The notes beneath the pieces are model-generated. The model worked only from the letters and a program-made list of their open reading frames with translations. It made no database searches and had not been told where the DNA came from. The translations under genes and the position numbers were made by a program. This document shows positions 32,237-43,305 of a stretch of DNA of 64,000 nucleotides, in pieces (position 1 is the stretch's first letter; the number at the start of each line of letters is the position of its first letter). The stretch is from Ashinkailepas kermadecensis. Taxonomy: Eukaryota; Arthropoda; Thecostraca; Neolepadidae. Location: contig JAOTOM010002287.1 in assembly GCA_034440615.1 (NCBI GenBank), positions 1-64,000 of the forward strand, given 5' to 3'.

Positions 32237-33859
32237 AATATCAGCACAGCACAGTGTCTGGTCCAAGACTAATATCAGCACAGCACAGTGTCTGGTCCAA
32301 GACTATTATCAGCACAGCACAGTGTCTGGTCCAAGACTATTATCAGCACAGCACAGTGTCTGGTCCAAGACTAATATCAGCACAGCACAGTGTCTGGTCC
32401 AAGACTAATATCAGCACAGCACAGTGTCTGGTCCAAGACTAATATCAGCACAGCACAGTGTCTGGTCCAAGACTAATATCAGCACAGCACAGTGTCTGGT
32501 CCAAGACTATTATCAGCACAGTGTCTGGTCCAAGACTATTATCAGCACAGCACAGTGTCTGGTCCAAGACTAATATCAGCACAGCACAGTGTCTGGTCCA
32601 AGACTAATATCAGCACAGCACAGTGTCTGGTCCAAGACTAATATCAGCACAGCACAGTGTCTGGTCCAAGACTAATATCAGCACAGCACAGTGTCTGGTC
32701 CAAGACTATTATCAGCACAGTGTCTGGTCCAAGACTATTATCAGCACAGCACAGTGTCTGGTCCAAGACTATTATCAGCACAGCACAGTGTCTGGTCCAA
32801 GACTATTATCAGCACAGCACAGTGTCTGGTCCAAGACTAATATCAGCACAGCACAGTGTCTGGTCCAAGACTATTATCAGCACAGCACAGTGTCTGGTCC
32901 AAGACTATTATCAGCACAGCACAGTGTCTGGTCCAAGACTATTATCAGCACAGCACAGTGTCTGGTCCAAGACTATTATCAGCACAGCACAGTGTCTGGT
33001 CCAAGACTAATATCAGCACAGCACAGTGTCTGGTCCAAGACTAATATCAGCACAGCACAGTGTCTGGTCCAAGACTAATATCAGCACAGCACAGTGTCTG
33101 GTCCAAGACTAATATCAGCACAGCACAGTGTCTGGTCCAAGACTATTATCAGCACAGTGTCTGGTCCAAGACTATTATCAGCACAGCACAGTGTCTGGTC
33201 CAAGACTAATATCAGCACAGTGTCTGGTCGAAGACTATTATCAGCACAGCACAGTGTCTGGTCCAAGACTAATATCAGCACAGCACAGTGTCTGGTCCAA
33301 GACTATTATCAGCACAGCACAGTGTCTGGTCCAAGACTATTATCAGCACAGCACAGTGTCTGGTCCAAGACTATTATCAGCACAGCACAGTGTCTGGTCC
33401 AAGACTAATATCAGCACAGCACAGTGTCTGGTCCAAGACTAATATCAGCACAGCACAGTGTCTGGTCCAAGACTAATATCAGCACAGTGTCTGGTCCAAG
33501 ACTATTATCAGCACAGTGTCTGGTCCAAGACTATTATCAGCACAGCACAGTGTCTGGTCCAAGACTAATATCAGCACAGTGTCTGGTCCAAGACTATTAT
33601 CAGCACAGCACAGTGTCTGGTCCAAGACTAATATCAGCACAGCACAGTGTCTGGTCCAAGACTAATATCAGCACAGCACAGTGTCTGGTCCAAGACTATT
33701 ATCAGCACAGCACAGTGTCTGGTCCAAGACTATTATCAGCACAGCACAGTGTCTGGTCCAAGACTAATATCAGCACAGCACAGTGTCTGGTCCAAGACTA
33801 ATATCAGCACAGCACAGTGTCTGGTCCAAGACTATTATCAGCACAGTGTCTGGTCGAAG
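32237..33859. repeat. 34-bp minisatellite, about 48 copies with 29-bp short variants
   Basis: The unit is TATTATCAGCACAGCACAGT plus GTCTGGTCCAAGAC. Two base variants alternate irregularly (CTAATATC or CTATTATC), and about seven units lack one CACAG (29 bp). Otherwise near perfect, including the last unit with GGTCGAAG. It begins at the exact 5' truncation point of the LINE. Confidence 0.97.
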
Positions 33860-34879
33860 TGCAATAAACATACAAACATACATGCATAGGCGGTAATGCT
33901 GGCCCTGACATCCCTTTCCCGGGAATCCTTGCTTATCTCCATTACAAACCATATATGCAGCCAGGAAAAGCAATATTATCACCTCGTAATTCACGATAAG
34001 CAGTTACAGGAGCTTGGTGTTGGAGAAGCTTCTCCGAACAATACGTTCTGGTAGATCAGTTAGAACCCACGCTAGATGAGCCTGCGGCTTCTTATCGCAG
34101 CATTTATCTGCTGAAGATGATTGCGCCAATAAGAAGTGCTATAAACAGTTAAGTCTACCATTCTGCCATCCCCGCGGTAGGCCGTAATGCCTCTCAGCCT
34201 TGTTGTACTGTTTCGACCGTCCACGCTTGAGAGCCAGACCACGTTATTTTATCCTGCTCTCACCGTTCATCTTTCTTATCTGTTTGCGTGTCAGCGGCGG
34301 CGCAGGCTCTCTGCAGCATGCTGAGCATGTCGAGCTACGCTGAAGTCGGGGGGAGATGAAGCCCAGCGGAGAACAGCTCTGGGGCAGAGCGCGTGCCCCC
34401 GACGGGGGCGCAGTGGGACGGTCGGGGTCGGGGCGGACTGCTGGAGGGGGGTGGGGTCTGTCCGTGTGAGGGCTATCTTCCAACCAGCTAGCTGGCTGGC
34501 GTTACTGCAGCAGGCCCTGACGTGTCCGCAGAAAAGCCGCACCCCCGATGAGAGGTCTGGCGGCGTTGCGGCGCGATATTTTCGCGTCAGATGGCGGCCG
34601 AATACAGATGGCGCGGCATTGGCATGCGCTGGCCGTACGGCGGGCGGCAGGCAGCAACAAATGTCGGCTATCGCTCCCGACGACAGGTGAACGGGGCCGG
34701 TCAGCCGACACCGTAGCCGACACCGCTCCCGATACTTTATCCGACACCGCTCGGCGATTTACACCGCTGCTGATGTTGGTCGGCTGTGGACACTGCTCCA
34801 GACACTGCCACTGCTGGTGTCCAGCTGCGAACACTGGTCCGTCAGCATCACGGTTCATTTGATCAGCCGCCGACAATGC
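33860..34879. other. no gene; CpG-rich segment
   Basis: 34290-34700 is strongly GC- and CpG-rich and grades into loose repeats of CCGACACCGCTC (34700-34760) ahead of the 21-bp array. It could be an unmethylated regulatory segment, but no exon or promoter element was identified. Confidence 0.4.
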
Positions 34880-35049
34880 TCTATCGCTGCTCATGTCGGT
34901 ACTATCGCTGCTCATGTCGGTACTATCGCTGCTCATGTCGGTACTATCGCTGCTCATGTCGGTACTATCGCTGCTCATGTCGGTACTATCGCTGCTCATG
35001 TCGGTACTATCGCTGCTCATGTCGGTACTATCGCTGCTCATGTCGGTAC
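34880..35049. repeat. 21-bp tandem repeat, 8 copies
   Basis: The unit CTATCGCTGCTCATGTCGGT plus A is repeated perfectly. As 21 is a multiple of three, four frames stay open, giving repeats such as SLLMSVL or STDMSSD. Looser relatives lie just to the left. Confidence 0.97.
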
Positions 35050-35856
35050 TTGTCTCAACTTTACGCCTCGTTGGTCGTCTGTGCTCCCAGAACCGAACAA
35101 AACTCCACCGGTGAATAATGTTCCACTTGCAATTCATGATTAACATTACATGACTCTGCTATCTCATCCACACATGGCACTGCGCAAAGGTGTGCATCGC
35201 TTCATTGCTAACACATCGCTTCATTGCTAACACTGATCCATAGCTGACGCTAATCCCAAGTGTATTTTCCTGTATGGCTGAAAACCAGATAAATACTCCG
35301 CAATGACATGCTAAGCTTCCTACCCGATCGAACAATAGGTTATTCAGCAATCAGAAGTCGGAGATATTTCCAACTACATGTTGTTTTCTACTTTCCCTTA
35401 CAAAAACGCTTGCAGCTGAGGCTGATGGATGTTGGCTTGAGCTGGACAGGGGTTAAAAAAGCTTCGTCCTGCCTTCTCCACCACCGACCAGACGAAACAT
35501 TACATGCATTTAACTGCGACAAAAATCCTCGTTTTCAAAATATAGAATCATGCTACGCTCATATTTCTAAATTCCAAGAGAAGCCTCGGGACGTTTTGAA
35601 ATAGTTCCCATAGCTTCTCATTTGCTACGAAAGAAAATTATGCTGGCTATTGGAGGAAAACCGTGCTCGCTGTCGGCACTCAACAGCGCCTCGCGCCCAC
35701 CACGCCATGTTCAGCGATGGCAGACCCTGGTCACCGGAAGCGTCGACAAGCGTCGGATCACCAACCTCTGTTGGTCCTTTCAGCTCGACATATCCTTAGA
35801 TAAACGAGCACAATGCACAGTGAGCATTGCAACGAGCATAAACTCCTCCAACGAAC
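35050..35856. other. no gene recognised
   Basis: A duplicated CATCGCTTCATTGCTAACA lies near 35198-35232. Open frames were unassigned. Confidence 0.45.
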
Positions 35857-35996
35857 GAGTACAAAGGAGCCAACAAAGGATGTTGTCTGCTAGTGACCAA
35901 TTCACGAGTACAAAGGAGCCAGGGCTGTTGTCTGCTAGTGACCAATTCACGAGTACGAAGGAGCCAGGGCTGTTGTCTGCCAGTGACCAATTCACT
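35857..35996. repeat. 45-bp tandem repeat, about 3 copies
   Basis: The unit begins GTTGTCTGCTAGTGACCAAT and contains GAGTACAAAGGAGCCAGGG. Two to three single-base differences between copies. Confidence 0.93.
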
Positions 35997-36598
35997 GCGG
36001 TTTCGGTTGGTTGGCGACCGCCGAGGGGTGTTTTTTTATCCCGGTAGGTTGAGATCGGTACCGCATATGACAGTTACTGCGAGCATGTATTATATAAGTA
36101 AAAACAAAGGAGCAAAATGGCATACTTCATTTCCTGTTGTAACCGGCCTGGCCTTGTCACTGTCGGTCTGCTAAACTCAACGCACGTACAGCTACTTCTT
36201 CGAATGGGGAAAGCACACCCCATAGCCTGCTCATGAATCATAATCAGCCGATATTAATCCTGGAAAGACACACGAGGTAGGGCCCAGACCGAGGAAATAG
36301 ACACGCAAAGAAGAAAGAACTGCGGTTTGCGTCACGAGATTATGCCAAGACGAAACTCATTACTTTCAGGTGGGGAATGTGTAGCCCTACGAGTCTTGCA
36401 ACACCCACGAATGATGACAACTTTCCAAATCCATTTAAAGTAAGTCAGTAGTGACGTGAGCCCCATGTTGTTGTAGCTAACGCTGCTCTTGACATCGCTG
36501 CATTTCTCTCGCGTATTTTAGGAAGGGAGATATAGCCCACATCTCCGAAGGTAGGCAATCAATTGTGTGCAGATTCAACCTCTGTTTGCGTGTTTGAT
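35997..36598. other. no gene recognised
   Basis: Unremarkable sequence between the 45-bp array and the SINE. Confidence 0.45.
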
Positions 36599-36933
36599 TT
36601 GCCGCTCGGTAGCTCAATTGGTTAGAACGCTGGCCTGCATTAGGCTCTCCTGTCCTGGCAAGACAAGGTTCGAGTCGCTTCATGCGCTTGCATTTACCCC
36701 CCCCGACTGGGAAGGCCAGTTGGCAACTAGTCTGATAATGCCGGGGATGAGCTGCCGGGGCGGCCGTGTCGGTGCATTGATTGCGTGTAAAGCTTTCGGT
36801 CGAAATTCTGCCGTTGAATTGAAACTCACCGACCGGATGGTGGGGCCGGGGTTCACGCAACAAGTTCTGCTTAACAATAGGACTGGTCCATAACGCTGCC
36901 CCAGCAAGAATTCGAACTAAATTTCCTTTTTAG
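36599..36933 (+). mobile_element. long tRNA-derived SINE (family B), plus copy
   Basis: The head has GGTAGCTCAATTGGTTAGA (A box, about 36608) and GGTTCGAGTCGC (B box, 36667-36678). It is followed by GGCAACTAGTCTGATAATG, GGCCGTGTCGGTGCATTGA, TCTGCCGTTGAATTG, GGGGTTCACGCAACAAG, GGACTGGTCCATAACG, CAAGAATTCGAACTAAATTT and a T-rich end. It is co-linear over its whole length with the minus copy at 22019-22462, which is what defines the family. The distance between the boxes is longer than in a real tRNA, so this is not a tRNA gene. Confidence 0.85.
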
Positions 36934-37464
36934 AACTTCAGTGATGGCTGTGGATCGATAGCGCTGGCGAAGTCGCAGACAACGCGAATCGGCTGGACCG
37001 CCCTCAACAGCTGGGAGCTAACCTTCTCGAGTTACCGCACCTGCAGTCAGACGGCGCCGCACATCGCTGTCTGCAGCTGCCGACTCCTAGACACGCCGCC
37101 AGGTCTATTGAAGGCGAACTGGGCAGGGACCATCTGTCCACGCTAGTCAGGTTACGTCTCCATTCCTGCGGGCCGCACACCGGATCGGCAAACCCGGGCG
37201 GATGTCCTCCAAGGCTGACTGGGAGGCGTTCACGTCAGCCTTCAGAGAGCCCCTCCCTAGCCAGGGCCACCGTTCAGGACAGGGCCTAGTTCTTTTCGGA
37301 GACGCTACTGCGAACGGGGAATGGACACATCCCGCGTTGAGCGATAGCGAACCCAACACTCAAGGCTCAGGCTCAGCTCAGTTAGTAGCAGTTATCGAAG
37401 AGCGCCAAGCTACGCGGCGCGAGCAGATCAAGAGACAAGTGGATGGAGGAGAAGCAGAGAGCGA
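36934..37464. other. no gene recognised
   Basis: CpG-moderate sequence leading into the GA tract, with no domain seen in its open frames. Confidence 0.45.
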
Positions 37465-37544
37465 CGGATATCGAGAGAGAGAGAGGAGAGAGAGAGGAGG
37501 AAAGAGAGAGAGAGAGAGATAGAGGAGAGAGAGAGAGAGAGGAG

Positions 37545-37609
<65 letters not shown>
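37465..37609. repeat. (GA)n polypurine tract
   Basis: Interrupted GAGAGAGG repeats, then a pure (AG)n run from about 37552 to 37607. Confidence 0.97.
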
Positions 37610-37610
<1 letters not shown>

Positions 37611-37917
37611 GCAACGGCACTCAGGAATTGCGGCAGGGCTGAGTGTTCGTAGGGCCAGATGCATAATCGCTTTTTCTCTGCTGGATTCGACGATGCCACT
37701 GCGCTCCTCGTTTTTGTGAATTGTAAGCTCATCGTTAGGTCGTTGTTTGTTCATTCTAAGCGTAGTATAAGGTAGTAAGTATAGGATAACACTAAAGATG
37801 AAAGAGAAGGAAGTTATCGCAGGAGAAAAGAAGTTGATGTGGCTGACGCTTCGATATTACTTTCCTTTGAAACCACGCTTAAAAACAAGCTCCACTTGAG
37901 TTGAAAACGCTACTGGC

Positions 37918-38355
37918 GGCGCCAAACTGCCAGTAGTGCACACTAGTGAGGACGGCAGCGGCAGGGTAGTGACTACTGATGGTGCTAAGCTGCCAGTAGT
38001 GCACACCGGAGAGGACGGCGGCGGCAGGGTAGTGACTACTGATGGTGCTAAGCTGCCAGTAGTGCACACCGGAGAGGACGGCGGCGGCAGGGTAGTGACT
38101 ACTGATGGTGCTAAGCTGCCAGTAGTGCACACCGGAGAGGACGGCGGCGGCAGGGTAGTGACTACTGATGGTGCTAAGCTGCCAGTAGTGCACACCGGAG
38201 AGGACGGCGGCGGCAGGGTAGTGACTACTGATGGTGCTAAGCTGCCAGTAGTGCACACCGGAGAGGACGGCGGCGGCAGGGTAGTGTCTACTGATGGCGC
38301 CAAACTGCCAGTAGTGTACATTGGGGAGGTTGATCGCGGCAGGACGGTGACTTGG
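37918..38355. repeat. 63-bp tandem repeat, 6 copies plus a diverged seventh
   Basis: The unit begins GGTGCTAAGCTGCCAGTAGT and contains GAGGACGGCGGCGGCAGGGT. Inner copies are identical and the outer ones diverge. In the plus frame it encodes VVTTDGAKLPVV plus HTGEDGGGR. The unit length is divisible by three. Confidence 0.96.
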
Positions 38356-38499
38356 CTAGTGACGATTGTGCGGTGGTGGCGCCGCTGTCAATACGTATGG
38401 TGCTGCTGCTGCTGTGATCGGCACACGCTGAGCGGTGCCGTGTCGGCCAGATCCACGGACCGCCGCAGCTGTCTACCTGCAGGCGACAGTTGGGTCTGT

Positions 38500-38883
38500 G
38501 TTGGCTATGCCAGTTGCTATGTTTATATATCGTTACCTGAGTGGTCTCTCAGTTATATATTGACAGTAGAAGAACCTTGGGCTCCTTCACGACGTGTTGG
38601 CTATGCCAGTTGTTATGTTTATATATCGTTACCTGAGTGGTCTCTCAGTTATATATTGACAGTAGAAGAACCTTGGGCTCCTTCACGACGTGTTGGCTAT
38701 GCCAGTTGTTATGTTTATATATCGTTACCTGAGTGGTCTCTCAGTTATATATTGACAGTAGAAGAACCTTGGGCTCCTTCACGACGTGTTGGCTATGCCA
38801 GTTGTTATGTTTGTACATCGTTACCTGAGTGGTCTCTCAGTTGTATATTGACAGTAGAAGAACCTTGGGCTTTTTCACGACGC
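38500..38883. repeat. 96-bp tandem repeat, 4 copies
   Basis: The unit begins GTTGGCTATGCCAGTTGTTA and ends CTTGGGCTCCTTCACGACGT. The first three copies are nearly identical and the fourth carries several changes. It is in the same open plus frame as the 63-bp array, encoding VGYASCYVYISLPEWSLSYI and a further 12 residues. Confidence 0.96.
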
Positions 38884-38899
38884 ATTAAACTGCTGGGGT

Positions 38900-39031
38900 A
38901 AATAATTTCGCCAGCCTTCAAATCGACTGGTAGCAGGTGGGCTTGTTGGCCCCGTTGTTTGTGAGATTCAAACCCATGATCTTACGATGAACAGTGCAAT
39001 GCCCTACCGACTTAGCTACCGCGACCCTTTA
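38900..39031 (-). mobile_element. tRNA-derived SINE (family C) or tRNA pseudogene
   Basis: The minus strand reads GGTCGCGGTAGCTAAGTCGG (A box region) and ATCATGGGTTTGAATCTCAC (B box GGGTTTGAATC). The anticodon region does not fold convincingly. Only one copy is in the window, so the body extent to the left is a guess. Confidence 0.55.
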
Positions 39032-39871
39032 CGTGGAGTGCTATCGGCGCTGGATAATTACGGTGACAGGTTATATAGCTTGGGCATGGTGGATATTGGG
39101 TTTCACTTAGCTGATAACTGTGGGTTTAGCACATGAATTATAAGTGATAGATAATGACAATTATAGTAAAAACAGCCAGGGCTAGTCTTGGCCAATAAGT
39201 GCACACCTATTCTGACTAAATTCCACCATTAGGTGGCTCAATGCAAAAGTTCTTGAACATGGAACTCACTGAGACATATATCACCCATGCCACGCTAAAT
39301 TACACTTCCCTTCACTTTGGCCTTGTCCAGCTAATCTTTGCTAGTGTAAGAAAGCTTACATTTTTTCGGCATGCACTTTTCAATATTTTCATACCCGACC
39401 AGGCTGCAAGACGCCCGGTCAGATCCCAGCCACCAGCTGTCCCTTCTCACTGCGTGTTTTTCATCCGCCCGTCTGGACCCGACCAGCGCGCACCTGTGCG
39501 AATTAATGGCGGGAGCGAAAACTCTGGAGAAATTAAGCGCCGAACCCGGATTAATCACCTCGTTCTGGCCCGCTACCCCGTCCCAACCAGTCAACAACAT
39601 GACAAGCCGATCCCGATCGGCACAAGGAGAAAGGCCGGCCAGCTGTGAGGTCGGTGACACCGGTGAAGTCAGTGGAAATTTCCAGAGATACAGACCGCCC
39701 TGACAGCCCCCGGCGGCTTCACCCTGCACACGGCCTAAGGGGAAGAAAAAGAAAAAAAATTCCTACCAATCAAGAAGAAAGAATACAATCCGGAGCCCTG
39801 GGAGTGGCCAAGAGTGAAGGAGGCGGGGCTATAGCCATCGAAGAAAAACTGGAAGGCAGAAAGAAAACGGA
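39032..39871. other. no gene recognised
   Basis: Open frames on both strands at 39240-39730 show no recognisable domain. Confidence 0.45.
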
Positions 39872-40075
39872 CTCACTCTCTCGGGGACGCTCTCGCGCTG
39901 GGACTCACTCTCTCGGGGACGCTCTCGCGCTGGAGCTCACTCTCTCGGGGACGCTCTCGCGCTGGAGCTCACTCTCTCGGGGACGCTCTCGCGCTGGAGC
40001 ACACTCTCTCGGGGGACGCGTTCACGCTGGAGCACTCCCTTGGGGACGCTCTCGCTCGGAGACTCTCGTACTCGG
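39872..40075. repeat. 32-bp tandem repeat, about 6 copies
   Basis: The unit is CTCACTCTCTCGGGGACGCT plus CTCGCGCTGGAG, with starts at 39904 and 39936. It degenerates to the right into TCACGCTGGAGC and ACTCGGGCAGTC forms. Confidence 0.95.
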
Positions 40076-40633
40076 GCAGTCTCTCACTCACGGAGCTCAG
40101 GCAGCGTGGAGACGACCGAAGAGGCCAGCCGAGCAACTAACATGTGAGTGCCATCGGCCTGCCATGCCTTCCTTCTTCCAAACCGGCCTATTTTCTATCA
40201 CAGCTATTTCCCCCTCAACCTAATTCATTGTTCAAAGGAGCGACCCATCTTGGGGAAGGGGGGGCAATTAGACTATGTGATGTGTGCGGTATGTGTGACA
40301 CGGCCGGTGGCGCCGACGTCGCACGCCTTGTATAGAAGGCCAGGGTATGTAGGTATGTATGGGGAGGAAGTATGTCGCGTACAAGAATGGAGAGGTGGGA
40401 GATGGCGAGTAGTGTGTGTGTAAGCAGTGCGTGGGCGTAATGTGATACGGTGTATATAAATGTAAATATATTAGATTATGCATAGAAATTCTGTGGTGGC
40501 ATCAGCAGAGAGACGGAGCAGTTGTCCAGCCTTTGACGTGCAGGATTAGCGGTGAAAGGTAATACTTGGGATAAAGAAAGGGGCATAGTTTGCACTAACG
40601 ACCAGGGGTACTGTGCACACATCGGATCCTCAC
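40076..40633. other. no gene recognised
   Basis: Mixed sequence with short GTATGTAG repeats near 40345-40365. Confidence 0.45.
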
Positions 40634-40819
40634 GTCCTCTCGTGACCCTGGGCTGGGTGGGTCGTGAAAATGACCATCGCTCAGCCCAATATGCCGTACG
40701 TTGAAAACTGTATGTGCAACATCCGCCTTGCCACCGCCACCGGGCCAGAATGGATCGTGAAAATGATTATCTTTCGGTCTGACAGTTAGCACGTTGAAAA
40801 CTGTGCTTGCAATAGCCAT
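40634..40819 (-). repeat. two diverged 93-bp tandem units
   Basis: The minus frame shows TVFNV, then about nine variable residues, then (N/G)HFHDP, then PGG, repeated after 31 codons. The protein-level pattern is better conserved than the DNA (GTTGAAAACTGT and GTCGTGAAAATGA are the clearest shared words). Only two units. Confidence 0.55.
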
Positions 40820-42973
40820 GTTTTTCCCTCCTCGTCCAAAGCGTTCGACCCTTACATTTACCGGAGATAAAGAAGTGATATTATAGCCTATCTAGCCGCC
40901 GTGGTGCAAGCTAATTCAAAAATCCAAAACTCCAGGGGCGCCATCCAGCCGTGTGTTCAGTGGCCTAACTTTCGTGATAACCCAGATAGCATTGAGGTCG
41001 GATGCCGATGGCCGAGTCAGTGACCCTCCGTGGGGATTAACGTGAATGAATGGCGTAAGGAATACGACCCTCCCGGGACCGGCAGCATAGTAAATACCTC
41101 GGCGCTCAGGTGGGTGGAGAAGAGTGTATTTACATCCAGACTGAAAATGGCGGCTGTGCCTCGGGCGCTGAGGGGTGCGCGTCGCGTTTCGCTTTGACCG
41201 GGTGACCAACAGCCGACAAGGAGGTGTAGATAGTACCGTGTGTACTTTCCGACACAAGAGTTTCACACATGATGTTTAGATATGTGCCCGATATTAATTT
41301 GCCATATGAAATAAATCCACATATAAGCGAGCAGCCGACCTGCCAGCCGTTCTCCTATGAACTGAATGTTCTCGGGTAAGGGTAATGAGTGTCAAAGCCA
41401 ATTTTTAACTTGACTAGAAAATTAATGTTGTTTATATATACATATATGACCTGCGTTTGGATGATGTCCAATTGCGAGAAGGGGTGCGATGACCGTGTAC
41501 TTTGGGGGCATTAAGCACATGCTCTGGTTCTTTGACTGCAAAAGCCCGCTGGCTTCTGTGATCCAGTAGCGCAGCTGGGGGCGGGCAAAGTATGCAAGGT
41601 CGGATGGGCTGTCGAGCCCCACCTTGCGTCCGTCGAGTTTGGCGCCAAACACTAGGTTAAAGCAAAACACTGCAAGGTCGTGAGTCCGCCCCCCGTTCGC
41701 TATACGTTTCGGCACGGAACCGTGTAGCCTTCGGGGCGGGGGGGAAGGTCGGACGGATTTGGCGTGCCATAAGCCCCGAGGCTGAAAGGGTAGGGCAGGC
41801 TAGGTTATAAAGACGGCCAGGGGACGTGCCCAACGTGGTAGGGATCCGTGCCCGCTCGTGAGCACGTTCACCTGGTCGCACAGTATCAGTATACGGCGGA
41901 TAAGGCCCGGCGCGGCACCGACCTTTCTTTAAAAGCTAGGGTAGGTCGGTCAAAGATACCAGAGCACTTGTATAAGCCCTCGGAGTCAGTACGATGAGCC
42001 CCCTCGTAGCATTAAGCCTTCATCCAGGCGAGGAACACTGTCAACAATGGCGAGGCCAGCTATGATGGCAGTGGAAGATTTACATATTCGGCCAGCCTAC
42101 CTTCAAAAATAGAGCAATGATCCGTCGATATATGTGTTTGTGTACCGCTGAGAGGGGAGGGGGGGAGCAAAATTTGGGCACCAAGTATTTCATTAATTAA
42201 TAAGGATAGAATGAATGAGACGAGCGAATGTGAAGTGAATGAGGAGAATGAATGTGCTTTAGGTAGCTTTAAGGACCAGCGGAAGCCACTTGGGGCTCAA
42301 TCACAGGCACCTATTTCGTGCGGTACATTGTACAAAATTATACTACTATTAGCATCCAAAAGTCCCATCTAGGAACATTTCATTGTAACCAAGGGCAAAT
42401 TGCCTTATCATTACTTTTCTAAATACAACGTAATCTTTCTAATTTGGCTAGACGCACTCATTTACCTATATGGTGTTCCCAAAACTTTGACTCGCACACA
42501 TATAAATTCGTGTTAGGGACGGTAGCTCAAACAACATCAAGCCGGCTGGGGTTTGGGGAATGTGTGGTGGAGGTGGCGGGGAAACACAGCACAACACACC
42601 CCTGACACATGTATAATCAGCAAAGGAGTGAGTTAGCTCAGTTTTAATTAGCCCAGTCTAAAATCAAGAGTCAGCCCAAGGGAATTACTTTTCACACACC
42701 CATCAGCTCTCCCACTTCACACGACTCACACACGCAGCTTCCTCTGTACACACCCCTCACCAGCCACACCCGCCAAACCGCCGAAGCCACCACCCCCACA
42801 CCCCACCGACGGCAGAGCCGCCACCCCTACACCAGGCACAATCGAAGCCCGCGACTCGGTGCCACAATTCAACTAGTTGGCACGTTCACATGGTCAGTTA
42901 TCACCTCCTTCAAAGCGAGAGACCAGGACACTTTCAAAGCTGTAGCACTTAAATGCCATGTCACCGGCCAGGT
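40820..42973. other. no gene recognised
   Basis: Contains a GC-rich stem-loop at 41594-41627, a run of short C-rich words (CCACCCCCACACC) at 42770-42840, and unassigned open frames. The minus frame at 41422-41715 reads ANGGRTHDLAVF and similar, which looks like translated repeat sequence but could not be placed. Confidence 0.4.
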
Positions 42974-43199
42974 ACGACATCGCCTCCTCCGTGGGCAGTG
43001 AACATCGCCTATGTGGGCAGTCGACATCGCTTCCTCTGTGGGCGGTCGATATCGCCTCCTTTGTGGACGGTCGACATCGCCTCCTATGTGGGCGGTCGAC
43101 ATCGTCTCCTCTACGGGCAGGCAACATCGCCTCCTCTGTGGGCGATGGACGTCGCCTCCTCTGTGAGCAGTCGACATCGCCTCCTCTGTGGGCGGTCGT
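42974..43199. repeat. 25-bp tandem repeat, about 9 copies
   Basis: Units start at 43021, 43046, 43071 and 43096, with consensus TCGACATCGCCTCCTCTGTG plus GGCGG. Moderately diverged. Confidence 0.94.
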
Positions 43200-43239
43200 A
43201 AATTCGGAAGATGTGCGTTGGCCGACGCTCGCTGGCTGT

Positions 43240-43305
43240 CACTGTCGGTGTCGGTGTCCTCGTCACTGGCGGTCACTGTCGGTGTCGGTGTCCTCGTCAC
43301 TGTTA
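43240..43305. repeat. 33-bp duplication (CTGTCGGTGTCGGTGTCCTC)
   Basis: Two perfect copies of about 33 bp, followed by unrelated sequence. A (CTG)n run lies nearby at 43465-43482. Confidence 0.9.

Noticed and set aside
34290..34700. CpG-rich stretch as a promoter island
   Set aside because: No exon or core promoter element could be tied to it, so it is listed only as a CpG-rich segment.
36599..36680. Possible tRNA gene
   Set aside because: The box spacing is too long, it continues into a body shared with the copy at 22019-22462, and it lacks a proper cloverleaf, so it is a SINE head.
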